From: Cardinalis cardinalis
Taxonomy: Eukaryota; Chordata; Aves; Passeriformes; Cardinalidae
Assembly: GCA_014549065.1 (NCBI GenBank)
Contig: JACDOX010000012.1
Location: 9,309,413-9,373,412, forward strand
DNA length: 64,000 nt
Reading direction: 5' to 3'
Shown here: positions 35,987-49,419 of the stretch, piece after piece
Layout: every line of letters begins with the position of its first letter
How positions within the stretch are numbered: the first letter of the stretch is position 1
Notes under the pieces: generated by a model
What the model saw: the letters and a program-made list of their open reading frames with translations, nothing else
Told to the model about the DNA's origin: nothing
Database searches by the model: none
Translations under genes and position numbers: made by a program

Positions 35987-38900
35987 TCCAGTTGTAATGT
36001 GCCTAGTCTTGAAATGCCATAAAGGGATGTCAAAAACTACCAAAGGATGATCTAATGGTGTACAAGGGTATTAACATCAGGAAAAAACATCATGCCATTT
36101 CAGTAGAAGAAGATGGTTTCACATGGATTGATTTTTTGTTGGTGTTTTTTTCCTTTTTCCAGTAAGAATTGAAGAATTTCAACAAAATGGGAATTTTTAT
36201 AAAGAAGGAAATTTGCTACAGAAAAAATATTGTTTTGAAAAGAGTTGTTCACTTGTGTCTTTTAACTAAATTCTGGAAGGGGGAATTGAAGAGATGAGCT
36301 GTAAAACCTGTACTAATCCTCAATGTAAAGCTCCTGATTTTTGTGTGCACAAGAAATAAAAAGAAAAATTTATAGACTAAATTTAGAGTTGTAATAAAAT
36401 CACATGTGACTGATATCTTCCCTTTCTGCATGGAACTAAAAGACACATCCTACCTATGCTGGATGCTAATATGCAATTTATTCTGCTGGCAGTGAATTGT
36501 NTCTTGTGCAGCCTCAATAACTCCATGGGAATGCAGCAGGTGTCATATAATGAATAATAGATGTGTACTTATTTGGAAGTAAATACTTCTCTTCCAAACA
36601 GGAAATTCTTCTGGAGGCCAGAAGTCAGCCAGAAGAGCCATAAGAGATCAATTCTGCTTATCTTCAGTATATTTCACTGCCATCTTTTCCCTGCTTATTA
36701 TGGTCTTCACTCTCCCGTAAACATTTGAAAAAAGCTGACAAATGCAAAACATGCTATGTTCAGCAAGCATTGTAAAACACTCCTTGAGGTGTAAAGATGT
36801 ACTAACACTGAGTGGAAAAAAAAGCGTTTTCTTATACAGAGATGAAAGAGAAAGTTGCTACCTGTAATTAGTTTCTGAGGCTGTACTTTGATATGCTCAT
36901 AAATTGGTATACTCACTGGAAAGTGATGGACACTCTTACCTCCTTTATGCCTCCAACTATTTATTTTCACTCTCTGAAAGCATATTTAATACTAATACAA
37001 CATGATACTTGCTCATTTTTCCGAAGACCAGTGCTTGAGCTGGTTTACTGCATGCCTTCATAGATGAAAATGCTGATCTAGTGTGAAGAGGAGGGAGACT
37101 AGAACGGGAAGAGGAAGACAACATGAAGACAGTCTCTTTTTACCAGGCTCAGTGGAAAGATAAATGCACATTAAAACTACAGATCATCAGTAAAAAGTAT
37201 GACNTGAGATTCAGGACCAAATAATATGCAGGTCAGAGCAAAAAACTGAAGTATAGTTTTATTTCCTTAGAGGAGTTTTTGAAGTGTTGCTGCCATTAGC
37301 CAAAGCAGTTCTTCACTGTAGGCGGCAAGGTGGACCTACAAAGGGATGTGTTGGCATAACCCAGGGTCCTGCATTGGACAACAGAATGGATGAGCATAAT
37401 TTTATAGGCCTACATCCCAGTTTTTCAGAATTGGATTGACTACAAAAATTTTTTTACTCCCAGTGTGTGAATGTCTTTTTTTTTAATCCAAGAAAAAGAG
37501 ACTGGAAATTAATTATGAAAAGCAACTGGAAAGTGTTACAAGAAATAAGAAAATATGACAGGATGACAGGAAATGTATTATGTTAAATTGCAATCTCCCC
37601 CACTGTATTTATATGAGGATTAAAAAGAATAAGAAATGTATTAGCACCAATCTTAGTAACAGCCTAGAAAAGTATATTTCAGTTCAAGTATCTCCTATAC
37701 CAAAATTAATGCCAGAAAGATTAAAAATATGTAATTTATTTCACTTTTATTGGATAATTGAAAATATTAACTTAAATTACTCTTAATTTAAAGTGTGGAA
37801 ACAAAATATCAATACTGAGTAAGTTATTGTAAGGCTCTNCTATCTTGAAATCTCCCAGATACTGTCTAGATTAATATTCCACTTACTTATATGTGGAGTA
37901 TTTATTTTGGAGGAGTCAACAAAAGATCTACAGCTACTCTAGAGGTTACTTGTAAAACAAAAGTAATTTATTGGGAAGACTGTAGGTAATATGCACTGCT
38001 CAATTTTAATCACTTAAAACACAGTTCTTGGTCTTTGTTTTCTGTAGGCTGTTGATGCATAATCAATTTCTCCATTGCGCCATCCACGTAGCTCTAAGAC
38101 AACCACAGATCTATATTGTTCTCACATCACACATAAAGCATTGCTGGATTTTACCGTGTTGCTCTAAGAGTGGGCTCCATGGTAACAAACAGATTTTCTT
38201 ACTGCACTTAGGTAGCTTTATGCATACAATAAAAATATAAGTTTTTTGTGTTACCAGGATTGGTTTTTCTGAAACCTCATTGATATACTGCAAGGCAGTT
38301 TGCCTGTCCAGCCAATCTTTTGCCACAGTCTGTAGCTAATGTGGGCCCAGGGTGGTGTAGCTATCTAACCTAATTCCTCTTTAAAAATTTATGCATATAA
38401 TTTAATATATATTTACCAAACTGATGTTGGTGATGGCAGTTAGCATGTCAAGGACTCAGTGCTGGATAACTTGCACACCGTAAATGTTCTTGTTACATCA
38501 GCTTTTCTTTTCCTTTCCTATATTTAATTTTGTGACTCCCCCATCCTCTAATTGGCAGCTTTCACAGCACCTAATATTGTCCCAGTCTCTGTTCGGTCCT
38601 GTGGGACTGGGAGTGAGGATGTAGGATCCCCTGCAGGAAAAGGAATGAGAGAGAGAGAGATTACTTGAGTGGTCAGCACTGCCCCTCCTGCAGCACTTCT
38701 CTCCAGCTGTAAACCAGGTGCCCTGAACACAGCTCTCTTACCCTCCCTCTCAGCACTGGGTTTCAGCTTCTCTCATCTTGCTTTGCTTTTATCCACCTCT
38801 CCTTATGCAGCCCAGGCTCTGAGGAGCATTCTTGTTCTTGTTCTTGCCTTCTTGGCAGGTTACCAGGAGCAAAGCACATCTGGTGCCGTCCCACTCCCAG

Positions 38901-40166
38901 AGAAAAGCTCTTCTCACTCTTTGCCTATAACACTCCTGAGGACAAAGAAATTCTCCAGTAGGAGGAGATCTGGCTGCAAATTACTTTTCTGAAAGATGAG
39001 CTTCCAAACTCATGTTAGAACTGATAACAGCTATAAGAAGCATTTTCTGTGATGTTTGAAATGTTTTGAGAGTCAAGGGGATACACACAGGAAGTGCTGT
39101 AGCTTCCTACNCTATTCTCCAAATGCCCTACAGAGGTTGTGTAGGACGTGCTGAAGACCACAGCAGTGGGTGTGGATGGCAGGAATTACCAGAAATGTCT
39201 CACACTGAGCAGCAGCTTTGGGAGTATGCTTCAACAGCAATTGTCCCCAGGAGTTCATGGTGGGTATTTTCTCACAGTATTTGAATTAGTCAGAATAAGG
39301 CATTATAATGTAATTATGATGCTTCCTGGCTTAATGACTAAGAGTTTTTCATGAATGAATGCTTCTTAAAAGAAGAAAACATGAGTCCATTCATTTGATT
39401 CTTTATACATCACCTACTGTAGAAATTTCTTCTCTAACTGTTTTGTTGAGACCCATGACACGTTCGTGGTTGAANAATAGCTTTTGGAAACGATCTTGCC
39501 ATCAGTTTCCAGTAACCAAAACTAGTGAACAGAACAATTTCTTTCATCTGTAAATGTAAAAGGAAATCTTAACTCAAATTTCTTTTTCTCCGGTCATCAA
39601 GACCTTCTCTACTGGATCAAAATACTTTTAGAATATATTATTTTCTTTGTAAAAAAATACTCATTTGGTGAAATAAAACAGATTTAATGAACTAATCACA
39701 TGGCTGTTTAATGCAAGTAATGCATTTTCTGCTATATCATGGCTTCATTTTTATACGTATCTCATTTTTTTCCAATCTTTTATTGATGAAGTATGGTAAA
39801 CAGAACTGTCCTTCTAGCTTCATCAATGATTACCAGTCTTTCTGAAGATGAAACTTGTCTCCCTCCCTTTTTCAGATGTACTCCTGCATTTGTATTCAAA
39901 GATTAAATTTTTTTTTTTTTATTCTTACTTCTGCAAGACACCAGAATATATTAGTTCACTCATTTACTGCAAAGTGCACATGATGTTAAAGCTGAACACT
40001 AACACTTTTCAGTATCTCCTTTTTAGTAATTCCTTGTATAATTTTGAGCTTTGCTGCATCAAAGGAACTCAAAGGGACAATCCGAACAAAGATATTCAGA
40101 CGGCACTGTGTGACTTGTCATGATTATCTGCTACTCTTAGTTCCTCAGTTATACTTATCCTCATTA
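35987..40166. other. Intergenic, no gene recognised
   Basis: AT-rich. A GC-richer patch at about 38540-38990 includes a short GA run (38647-38660) and a plus-strand open frame of 107 codons. Its Leu/Ser/Ala-rich text resembles no protein I know and lacks exon signals. Confidence 0.5.
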
Positions 40167-40468
40167 GAGTCATAGAGCCATGGAATGGTTTGGCAGGAAG
40201 GGACCTCAATGATCATCTGGCTCCAACTCATCTGCCATGGGCAGGGATGCCTTCCACTAGACCAGGTTGCTCAGAGCTCCATCCAGCCTGGCACTGACAC
40301 TGCCAGCGGATGAGGCATCCACAACTTCTCTGGGCAANCTGTTCTGGTGCCTTACCACCCTCAGAGCAAAGAATTTCTTCCTAAAATCTAATATAAACTT
40401 ACCCTTATTCAGTTTAAAGCCATTCCCCCTTTTCCTATGACTTTCTGTCATTGTAAAACTTGTTGCAA
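40167..40468 (-). mobile_element. CR1 LINE, 5'-truncated copy
   Basis: The plus strand shows the reverse complement of the CR1 3' end: gagtcatagagccatggaat, ggaagggacctcaatgatca, then ccttccactagaccaggttg. On the minus strand the C-terminal reverse transcriptase text is well preserved (KGKFILDFRKKFFALRVVRH, LPREVVDASS, ARLDGALSNLV), so the copy is relatively young. Confidence 0.95.
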
Positions 40469-43400
40469 AGATTTCCCAACTACCCTCAAATTACATGTTT
40501 CAAAATCAGAAGCTAAACAGCCACTGTCACAGTGTCCCTATGCCCAATTCAAAAATTTCTTCAGACATGCAAGGTATTTACTTTAGGAACAGTAATGAGA
40601 ATACAGATATGTTGCTTCTAGGATGTGAGCTGCTTGATGGTATTCTTGACAGCATTCTTGATGGCATTTCATGCTGCTAATGATATATATATTTTAATGA
40701 CCTATGAAAATTCTTAAATAAATTAGAATTTTATTCTAGATCATGAATCACTGATCCCACAACCATCAAACTGAAAATTTATGTAGGAAAATAATATTTG
40801 ACAATGATTCCCCACTGTATTCTGAGATACACTAGTCAATTCTTAAGCCACATAATTAAAAAAAAATATTTTGCATATTTTAAACCTTAGCTGTGCAATT
40901 CACCAGTTCTCCTGTTCATTACCTATTGAATATTGTTTACTGAAGCAGTTTAAGTTAGTTTTAAATCACATGGGATTGGACTTCACTGATATAATCTCTA
41001 TTTTAAAGACAGAAAGCCTTGAAAGTAACATGAGTAAAATCAATAATTAAAAAATAATTGGACACTATCCAATTGTTTGAAAAATTAATTTCAAGCAAAG
41101 ATTGTATAACTGCTTTACAAATAAATAGAAATGGATACGTGAATACACATTTATGTGCATTTACTATATTAGTGCNTATTGCTGTGCAGTAACTTCACAT
41201 ATTACCTTGAAATTTGCTGCAATTAATGGAAAAAAAGAAAGGGAAAAAAATCCCTCGGAGGACAAACTATTTGTGTTTGTTTTTATAAGAACAGCACTAA
41301 ATTCTTATGAATGTGTGTAAAACCCATAGTTTTCAAGTCAATTTTATGTAGTTATAAATTAAGTAGTATTTTTACCATAAAGGAACATTTACTTTTAATT
41401 TTGTCTCATAACAGCAGGATCTAGTACTGTTTCCCTGGGCAAATACTGCTAGATATTTTTTCATCTCTTGGTATCGATTGAGATTATTATGCTTCTGCCT
41501 TTTTCAAAATTTATTGAATAAGTAGGATATACCTAAGGCAGATAACAAAGAGATTATAAGGTCCTGAGAAAATAATAGCTTTTTATTCCTAGATACACCA
41601 AAATGTTTTATAGTGTTTTCAAAAGGTGCAGAAAATTGGACCAGATGAACTGCTCTTTCTAGAGTTGAATCAGGTTAGGAAATAATTGCCTCCAGCTTCT
41701 TGCTGCTTTCCTACCACGAAATATTGCTCTTTGAGGTCTGTAATCATGACTTGACTTCTCCTTAATCTCCTGTTCATGTCTGAGCAGGTTTATTAACTTG
41801 GGCTCAGAATCACTCTGAGAATGTCTGATGAATTCCTGATTTTGAAGCAAGGCATTCATTGCTTGCTGCTGAATCCTTGCACCATGTTCTGCTATGCAGC
41901 ATAAATATACCTCAAGGTTGAACAGTGCCAAGTGGGGATGAGGATGGAGGAGTCATACAAAGTGATGAGCTTCTGGTTACTTGATATGTCTTTTGTCAAT
42001 ACAGAGCTTTGAGAGAACCAAGCTACAAAAAGGCACACACACACACAGGTGTGCTATGGATTTCAGGAGACAGGAGCATTGGATTGTGCAGTAACAAGTA
42101 GCTGAGGCAGAAATATCTTAATTCTTACCACTTATGATCAGAACAGTATGCCCTTAAGGATACCATGTGTGAACATGATCCATTTCTTTCTACCTTCATG
42201 CTGATGTAGTTAACTAGAACACTGATATCACTGAAATAACTGGTAGCAGTTATTTCAGTAAAAACCTATTTCAAAGATCAAAATCATTAATAAGAAATAC
42301 AGATATATATTGATGTAGTTGCATATACATTAGGGCATTTATGGAGATGATTAAGTTCTTTAAAATATAGTATCTCTACAGATAGAGCTATATGGATAAA
42401 ATGTTGGTAAAATATATAAACATATATGTAAGGTAACTAAGGAAATGACCCACTAAGTAAAATTCACCTTTGGTTAAAAAAAACAAAACAACAAAGTGCA
42501 GAAGATTCTGCTTATCTAAAGCTCCAATTACAATTAAATGTGTCTTTAGTAGAAGCTTCACTGTGAAAGTTTTGCAAATTTTCTCTGAAATTCACCAGTT
42601 TTAAACATGACAGGAAGAAATAATTTTATTCTTATACTGTGGAGCAAGAGTATGTGAAGGAGGAGAGTAAGATTTTGTGTCAATATAGAAATCATTGTGG
42701 GATGATATTTGATGGACTGCTTGTCTGCAAGCAAACACAAGATGACAAGTCAATTATTTCAAGCTATTGCTAAAACATCAAAATATGAAAACAGGACATG
42801 TAGATAAACTACACCCTATAAGAGATGGCAATTAAACACTTTATTCAANATTGATAAGTTGTCAGGTGGAATTCTTAAACATTTTTGGGCCTTCTGCATC
42901 TGTGAACCTATGAGGCCTACCTATAGGAAAATGATCCCATAGAAAACATTCAGAATGAAGAAGAACTCAGATGAATTGCAATGTTTTAGTCCTGAGAAGA
43001 TTGAGAAGGTTTAGCCAAAAACTTAGAAACAGAAAAAGAATCTGGGAATACTGTATTTTCCATGTCTGCTTGTCTGCTGTGGAAGAATAAGGAGGTTTGT
43101 TCAGCTCTGTAGCAATGAGAATTAACATGACACAAACTTTCTAACAGTACATTTGGCAGAGTACCAAAATCTGAGATATTTGTGCATTTGTCAAACTAGT
43201 GCACTTGAAAGGTAGATCAGACAAGTGCCTGCCCAACATTACAGCCTTACAACTGCTTCTGCCTCAGAGTGGAGGGGTGAACCAGAGGACTTGTAGTAGG
43301 GTCTTTCATNCTTGTTATACTGAAATTCTCACTGTTGCATACAATTATTATGGTCTTTGTTCCCTGTGTCTTATAGGTCACCATTTATCTGTGCTTCTTT

Positions 43401-46400
43401 CATTTATTATCTGTAGACTTTGCACAGTACTCTGCACTGAGATCCATGGATGCAACAGGAGCCAGGATCTGCAGATAAACCAGGCTCAGCCCTGCTTTGG
43501 CAGGGCGNTCATCAGAGCATGGCCTCTGGACTCCCCCTCCCCACACACCTCAGGACAGCTGGGATGTTAAATCTNTGAAAGGGAAAGAGCTGAGCTGTTG
43601 TGTGGTGGGAAAGACATCAGATGAACACAAAGTAGATGGTTTCCCGTGTACTTCTACCCAGGAGATCTTATGCAAATCANATTGCAATAAGTAGAAGTGG
43701 AGTTCAGAAAGGGTGGATCAAATCCACAATAACGTTTTGGTAAAGAAAGAAGGAAGTTGTCCTTTGCTTTGTTTTTATGAGGCACTTTTCATCACAAACA
43801 ATGTCTTTTTGATGTTGTATTGTATTTCTAGAATGTGAAAAGCACAGAATCATGCCTTTCTTTTCCTTTGCCAAAACTCACTTCATATGTGCCAGGAAAT
43901 CTCAATACTATTATCTCGTTGTTGTTTTGTAGGTACCTTTTTACCCTAACAACAAAGACTAAGCCTGGTTTGGTGCTAAGCCATAATTAAATAGACTACC
44001 TGCCACTCAGTTCCTTTCAATGAGCCCAACTGTTACCAATAACACAATAGAAATAATTTCAAATTCAGTCTCCAAAGCAGCAGCCTGAAGGATCAGAGCT
44101 AACATATCTTTGCATGTTGAGGGAAATAAACATACTTACCGCTTGGGACAGAAAGTATCTTCTTTGGCTACATGAAGCAGTCTAAACAGTTGTGTTCTGC
44201 ACAAAATAGTCTGGGAAGTAGTCTCATAAGATGTTTTTTAATGTTTTCAATCTGTACTGATAAAATACCTTTAGACAAGGATGTGCTCTGTAGTTCTTTT
44301 CAGGAAAACTTTGGTTTTTAAATGCACCTTCTTCATCAGTTCAGAAAGGAAATATTCCTATTTAAGAATAAAAGAGGAAAAAGTAATGTTGATCTCTACT
44401 TTTCCTTAAGACTCTGTGCCTCTGTTTTGAATTATCACAACTCACCAAGTATAGCAATTTCACAATGGTTTGATAGAATACTTTTGATTTTGGTCCCTCA
44501 TTCCCTCTTCATTCAACCATTTATTCCCTTAATAGTTTCACCTCTCTGCAATTTTTACCTCTGCAATTTTATATGAATGCCATTTATAACTACATAGAAA
44601 GTGGTTGATAGTGGAACTTAAGAGATGGATTTTTTCTTCTCTGTGCACAATTGTGAGATGTTACCCAATGGGATTAAATAAAAAAACAGTATATTAAAGT
44701 AGCATAATTTTTTTAAAAGAGCGTCAAACAAATGGTAGCTGGTTTCCTGACTTCCTGTGTATCACAAGCCATTTGTGTCTTGCTTATTACACATATGCAC
44801 AGAGTTTAACAAAACCTTTTTCTTTTTTCTGTAGAATTCATAATAATTTCAGTGAGTATTGATAACTTCTGTCTTTTTTGTGTGAAGTTAGGGAAGCCTA
44901 TCATTCATAAAAGTAAATGCAAATTTCACCCCAACTGATATTAAAAGAACATAAGGTAGAATTTTTTTCTCAGATGGGAGAAATTATGAACAATCAATAT
45001 CATGGTACTTGGACCTTGCCTTCAAGGCACTTCTGAAGTTAATGAGTAGCTTGGCAATGNGAAACACAACTTTGTTTAAAACAATAAAGTTTGTTCCCGG
45101 ATACAGGATCAAATTTGTAAAGAAGCAAGCTGGCTGAAGTCTGCACAATTCACATTTGAACTTGATCTGCTCATTATTTATAGGTGCAGAAATATTCAGT
45201 TAATTGTACACAAAATAGTGCTCTGAAATGTACATATGTTGTGAAGTTTTGGCCAATGACATCTGCNTTCTACACGCACTATTGAGAAATCTGAATGTCC
45301 CATTTGTGTCTGATGTTACACAGCTTAAGTATTCAGAAGGATCCTATTTATTTCTGTTGAGTCTGTAAATATGGTGTTCATAGCTCAGAAAAGCAGCCAG
45401 TANTATTTAAAAGAGGATTGACAGTGGCTGGGCATCTGCGCCCAGAGCCTGTTGCTCTGACCACTCTTTTCTCATTGTTGCTGAAATCCTGCTTCTGCCT
45501 ATAAGCTACTGGGACACATACATGTTTCACAGAGGGTAAGTCTGAGATGAATCCAGATATGAAATGTAGAATGTCCTGTGAATGAGGCAACTCAGGGAGA
45601 TTTTAGGTATACTTTACATGGCTACAGATATTTCCATTCTGAACCTCTATCCTTTGTGTTTCTTTTTCTTCCTTTCACATTATTCACTTCAGAAATTTAG
45701 GTGGACTTGTTTCCTTGCTTTTTTTATTCTTCTGACTCATGTTGGGATTCCTGTCCACACAACTAGTCTTCTACATACTCTAAGAATACATCATAAAAAC
45801 ATCAATACGTCATAAAAACTCAAAGAAGATAGTGGTCATGGGACTTGTGATGTCCATCAGGAAGATTGTAGGTAATCACGGACTGTCAGAGAGAAGACAT
45901 ACATATTTGGATATAATGATCCACCATACTTAATTTTTTTCATCCACCCCCAGCTGTGTGCCCACTTATTTCATGATGGAGGAAAATGGCTAGAGCATGA
46001 AACTGTAGTTTTAGTTATAGTTCTGAATGTGTATATGAAGTAGAGACTGGGTGGTTTGTTATGCCAAAAACAAGCTGTGTAGTGTAGAGTTCAGAGGAAC
46101 GGTGGACATAGCAATATATTTATGCTTTGGGGTTGGGCAGGAGTATGGATTGATGAAATAGTAACTGTAAAGGGTTGCCTTGAAATGGTAACTAAAGATG
46201 AATCAGCAGTGTTAGCCGTTTGCAGCAAATAGCTTCTCTTCTGGTAAGTCCTGAGAGGAGATCTGATGTGTAAGAGGTAGGATAACTGGTAAAATATCAC
46301 CAGATTTAGCATCCATTTTCTGTGTACCAAGCTTTAATTTCTGAGAAACAATTTCAACAGGCCAAAATACTTCAAATAAGATAAAATTGCTAGCAAAAGC

Positions 46401-46530
46401 ATAAATCTATGAATAAATCTTGAAGCATTTGAAGGGGTTTAATCTAGGCAAGAGAAAACAAGTGAATGAATGAAACTATAATATTTTAATGTGTAAAACA
46501 GGAAGACCTCAGCAAATCTTAGTACTGGGC
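40469..46530. other. Intergenic, one unexplained open frame
   Basis: AT-rich DNA with a CA microsatellite at 42034-42047. No gene is identified. An open frame of 90 codons on the minus strand at 41931-41659 has a polar, protein-like composition and is discussed in the findings. A patch at 43190-43700 is GC-richer but unassigned. Confidence 0.5.
42034..42047. repeat. CA microsatellite
   Basis: Seven CA units, followed by ggtgtgc. Confidence 0.9.
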
Positions 46531-46536
46531 AATCAC

Positions 46537-47326
46537 CAAACACATGCAGTTCAACAAGGGACAGTGCCGGATTCTGCACCTGGGATGGGGCAAACCTGGA
46601 TGCATGGACAGACTGAGGAATGAAATGCTGGAAAGCAATGCCATGGAAAGAGCCCTGGGTGTCCTGGTCAATGGCAAGATGAACATGAGTCAGCAGTGCC
46701 CCGGCAGCCAGGAGGGCCAAGTGTGTCCTGGGGGCATCAGGCACAGCATCACCAGCCAGGCAGCCAGGCAGCCAGTAGGGNATTGTCCTGCTCTGCTCTG
46801 CTCTGGGCAGTCTCACCTGGAGTGCTGGGGGAGTTTTGGGTGCCACAATATATGAAATATGTTAAATTATTTGGGAGCACTTAATGGAGGGAAACAAAGA
46901 TGGTGAAGAGCCTTGAGGAGAAACTTTTTGAGGAGTGGCTGAGGTCACTTGGTCTGTTCAGCCTGGAGAAGTGACATTGAGGAGAGACATCACTGCAGNT
47001 ACAACTGCCTCATGAAGGGAAGAGGAGAGGAAGGCATTGATCTCTTCTCTGTGGTCAACAGTGACAGAACCCCAGGGAATGGCCTGAAGCTGTGTTAGNG
47101 GAGGCTTAGGTTGGATATTAGGAAAGATGTTCTTCGCCCAATGGGTGGTTGGGCCCTGGAACAGACTCCCCNGGAAGTGGTCACNGCACCAGCCTGACAG
47201 AGTTCAATGAGAGTTTGGAAAANGCTCTCAGGCACCTGGTGGGACTCTTTGGGATGGCCCTGTTCAGGGCCAGGAGTTGGATTTCAGGATCCCTGTGGAT
47301 CCCTTCCAACTCAGCTTATTGTGTGA
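46537..47326 (+). mobile_element. CR1 LINE, 5'-truncated copy (longest intact-order copy)
   Basis: About 790 bp of sense CR1 in order: cagttcaacaagggacagtg, cattctgcacctggg-type text (MQFNKGQCRILHLGWG), a gtcctggtcaatggcaagat block, cctggagtgctgggggag, tctgttcagcctggagaag, aggttggatattaggaaaga, then tgggactctttgggatggcc and a degraded terminal ttgtgtgattttgtt. The reverse transcriptase tail is legible in short pieces but broken by frameshifts. A gcagccaggca duplication and a ctgct run lie near 46758-46805. Confidence 0.94.
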
Positions 47327-47880
47327 TTTTGTTAATAAATCAAAGATGACTTTTTCATGATCACCAGAGACAAAAGCATTTATCTTAATAACCAGTCTGC
47401 TCCTGGTTTTGTGATTTCTTGAAATGTCTCTGAGCCTGTTTTTTCTGCATCTCTAGCTATTGTACAGGCACTGCNTGCTGGAGAGATGAGAGGAGGTTGT
47501 AAACAGGTTATTCGTCATAGAGAGTTGTCCTTGCAAGTTACTCATACTGCAGTTTTTTCCCATTAGTCTTTCCATGGAACAAAGAAGAAAAAAACTTCCA
47601 ATACATGATTTGGGTTTCTAAATCCACTGGAAGATTAGTCATAACTAAAGAATTTCGTTCTTACCATGGCTTTATCTTAGACACTGAAAAAATTTAATGA
47701 TTCTTTTTTTCCATTTAGCTTACCATGAGAAGAGTGGCAAATGTTTTGTTTGGCACTTGACAGAAATTCTTTTGGGAGAAGATTTCATTGTTTGATGCAA
47801 ACCTTTGATATGTTTTCTGGGTTAACAAATATATTGGATGTAGGGACAGATGAATTAGGTCTATAGTAAGTGTAGATATA

Positions 47881-47931
47881 TCTGGGTTTATGGAATAATA
47901 GTCCTCTCTGTCTGGGTTTATAGATTAATAG
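47881..47931. repeat. 21-bp imperfect direct repeat, period 30
   Basis: The block tctgggtttatggaataatag at 47881-47901 recurs as tctgggtttatagattaatag at 47911-47931, with three differences. Confidence 0.85.
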
Positions 47932-49135
47932 CCCAAAAACTATGTACTAAANAAAGACTATTGTCAATAGGGCTATAGATTGAGGGGGAAATCGGTGACT
48001 GTGAGATAACCAGATACAGAGGCTCTGGTTTTAGTGACTGGAGGAAAAAAAACTGTGAGACTGTGTGTGGAGAGACATGATATTAGAGGACAAGATATGT
48101 GGAAGACCAACAAAAAATGGAGAAGCACAAGAATGAGAGAAGGTGTCCGGAATGCATATNGTCCATTAGGTGAGACGTGCTTGGATGTCCCAAGAAACAT
48201 CCACTACCCCACTGCCCCTGTGTCTCAACCTGAGAACCTGGTGGGAACACATGGAATTGCCTCATTGTTCTCACCTTCAACAGAATATTAACCCAACAGT
48301 TAATATACTGAGAGTAAGCACCTTCATGCATGTCCTAGATATACAGCCTTTCAAATATGCTAGTAATGTTCAGAGTTTTCTTGAANATGATTTGATGCTT
48401 GAAATCATAAAGGAATTTGGAGGATCTTTTAAGCACTTGATTATTTGTTTAGGTGTTTAATTTTAGCCTTTTTAGCAAGGACTTTAAGACAGAAATGCTN
48501 TTGAGCTAAGCTTCTGTTCCTCATGAATTGCACAGTTATATTTCTATTTTATTTAATGCACATGATGAACACCTGAAGCTAGGAAAATATGATCTTTCTT
48601 GAATCTGAAAAACCTCAGGTGATATCATTGCCAAGAACATTGATATTGAAAAAACATGGATGGTTTATTTCACTAAATTCCTCCAGAAACAGGTCAAGAT
48701 GACTCAGCATTACAAGGAAACCTGGTTTGAGATACTGTAGCATGGAAGAACAAGCTGACTCTGGGCTGTCAGTCCTGTCACAGGTAATGAATCTTTAGGA
48801 TGTTNGGATAAGAAGTAGAAGATGGCTTTAGGGAGATAAGCTTGCTGATATTACTATAAGGAGATGTTATGACCTGGTTATTAAAATTATCAGAGAGAAG
48901 CCTCTGCCTGAATCAAGGTGAAAACAAGCCCNTATGACAAANTCAGTAGTATGGATTTTATTTAACAGTAAATATGGGTGTGAGAGAGAGACAGAGAAAA
49001 AAAGTAGAAAAGTGGGAGAAGGGGAAAAAGACAGTGAGAGAGACAGATTAAGAAGAAAATATCACTGCTCTGTGGATCCTGATGGTGGCCTGTTGATCCT
49101 CTTCTTATCTTTTTGGTGGTGAGGATTTCCCCAAA

Positions 49136-49170
49136 AACTGTATATTAATTCAATGGATTAATATACAGTT
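49136..49170. repeat. Perfect 14-bp inverted repeat, 7-nt loop
   Basis: Left arm aactgtatattaat (49136-49149) and right arm attaatatacagtt (49157-49170) are exact complements around tcaatgg. Just outside, fragments of ggatcct and gaggat recur on both sides, but no longer terminal inverted repeats were found. Confidence 0.9.
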
Positions 49171-49403
49171 GGGCGAGGTGGGAATGCCCAGGATCCTCCC
49201 CTTGGAGGGGGCAGAGACTGTTGCATCACTTTGCATTATGTGCAGTTGTCTGGTGCAAGTCCTCCTATTTTTGTACAGAGTTCAGTGAAGTTTCTTATAG
49301 GAAATAAAATACATACCCTCTAAAATGCTCAATACATTTGTACCAAAATCTGGATTAAAAATTTTCACTCAGTTGAACCTGAGTTTTATACCTCTCTGCT
49401 ATT

Positions 49404-49419
49404 AAAAAAAAAAAAAAAA
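49404..49419. repeat. Poly-A run
   Basis: Sixteen consecutive A. No retroposed gene body precedes it and no target duplication was found, so it is treated as a simple repeat. Confidence 0.9.

Noticed and set aside
48934..49122. Purine-rich stretch resembling a coiled-coil-coding region
   Set aside because: It is low-complexity GA-rich DNA; the charged frame is a by-product of composition.
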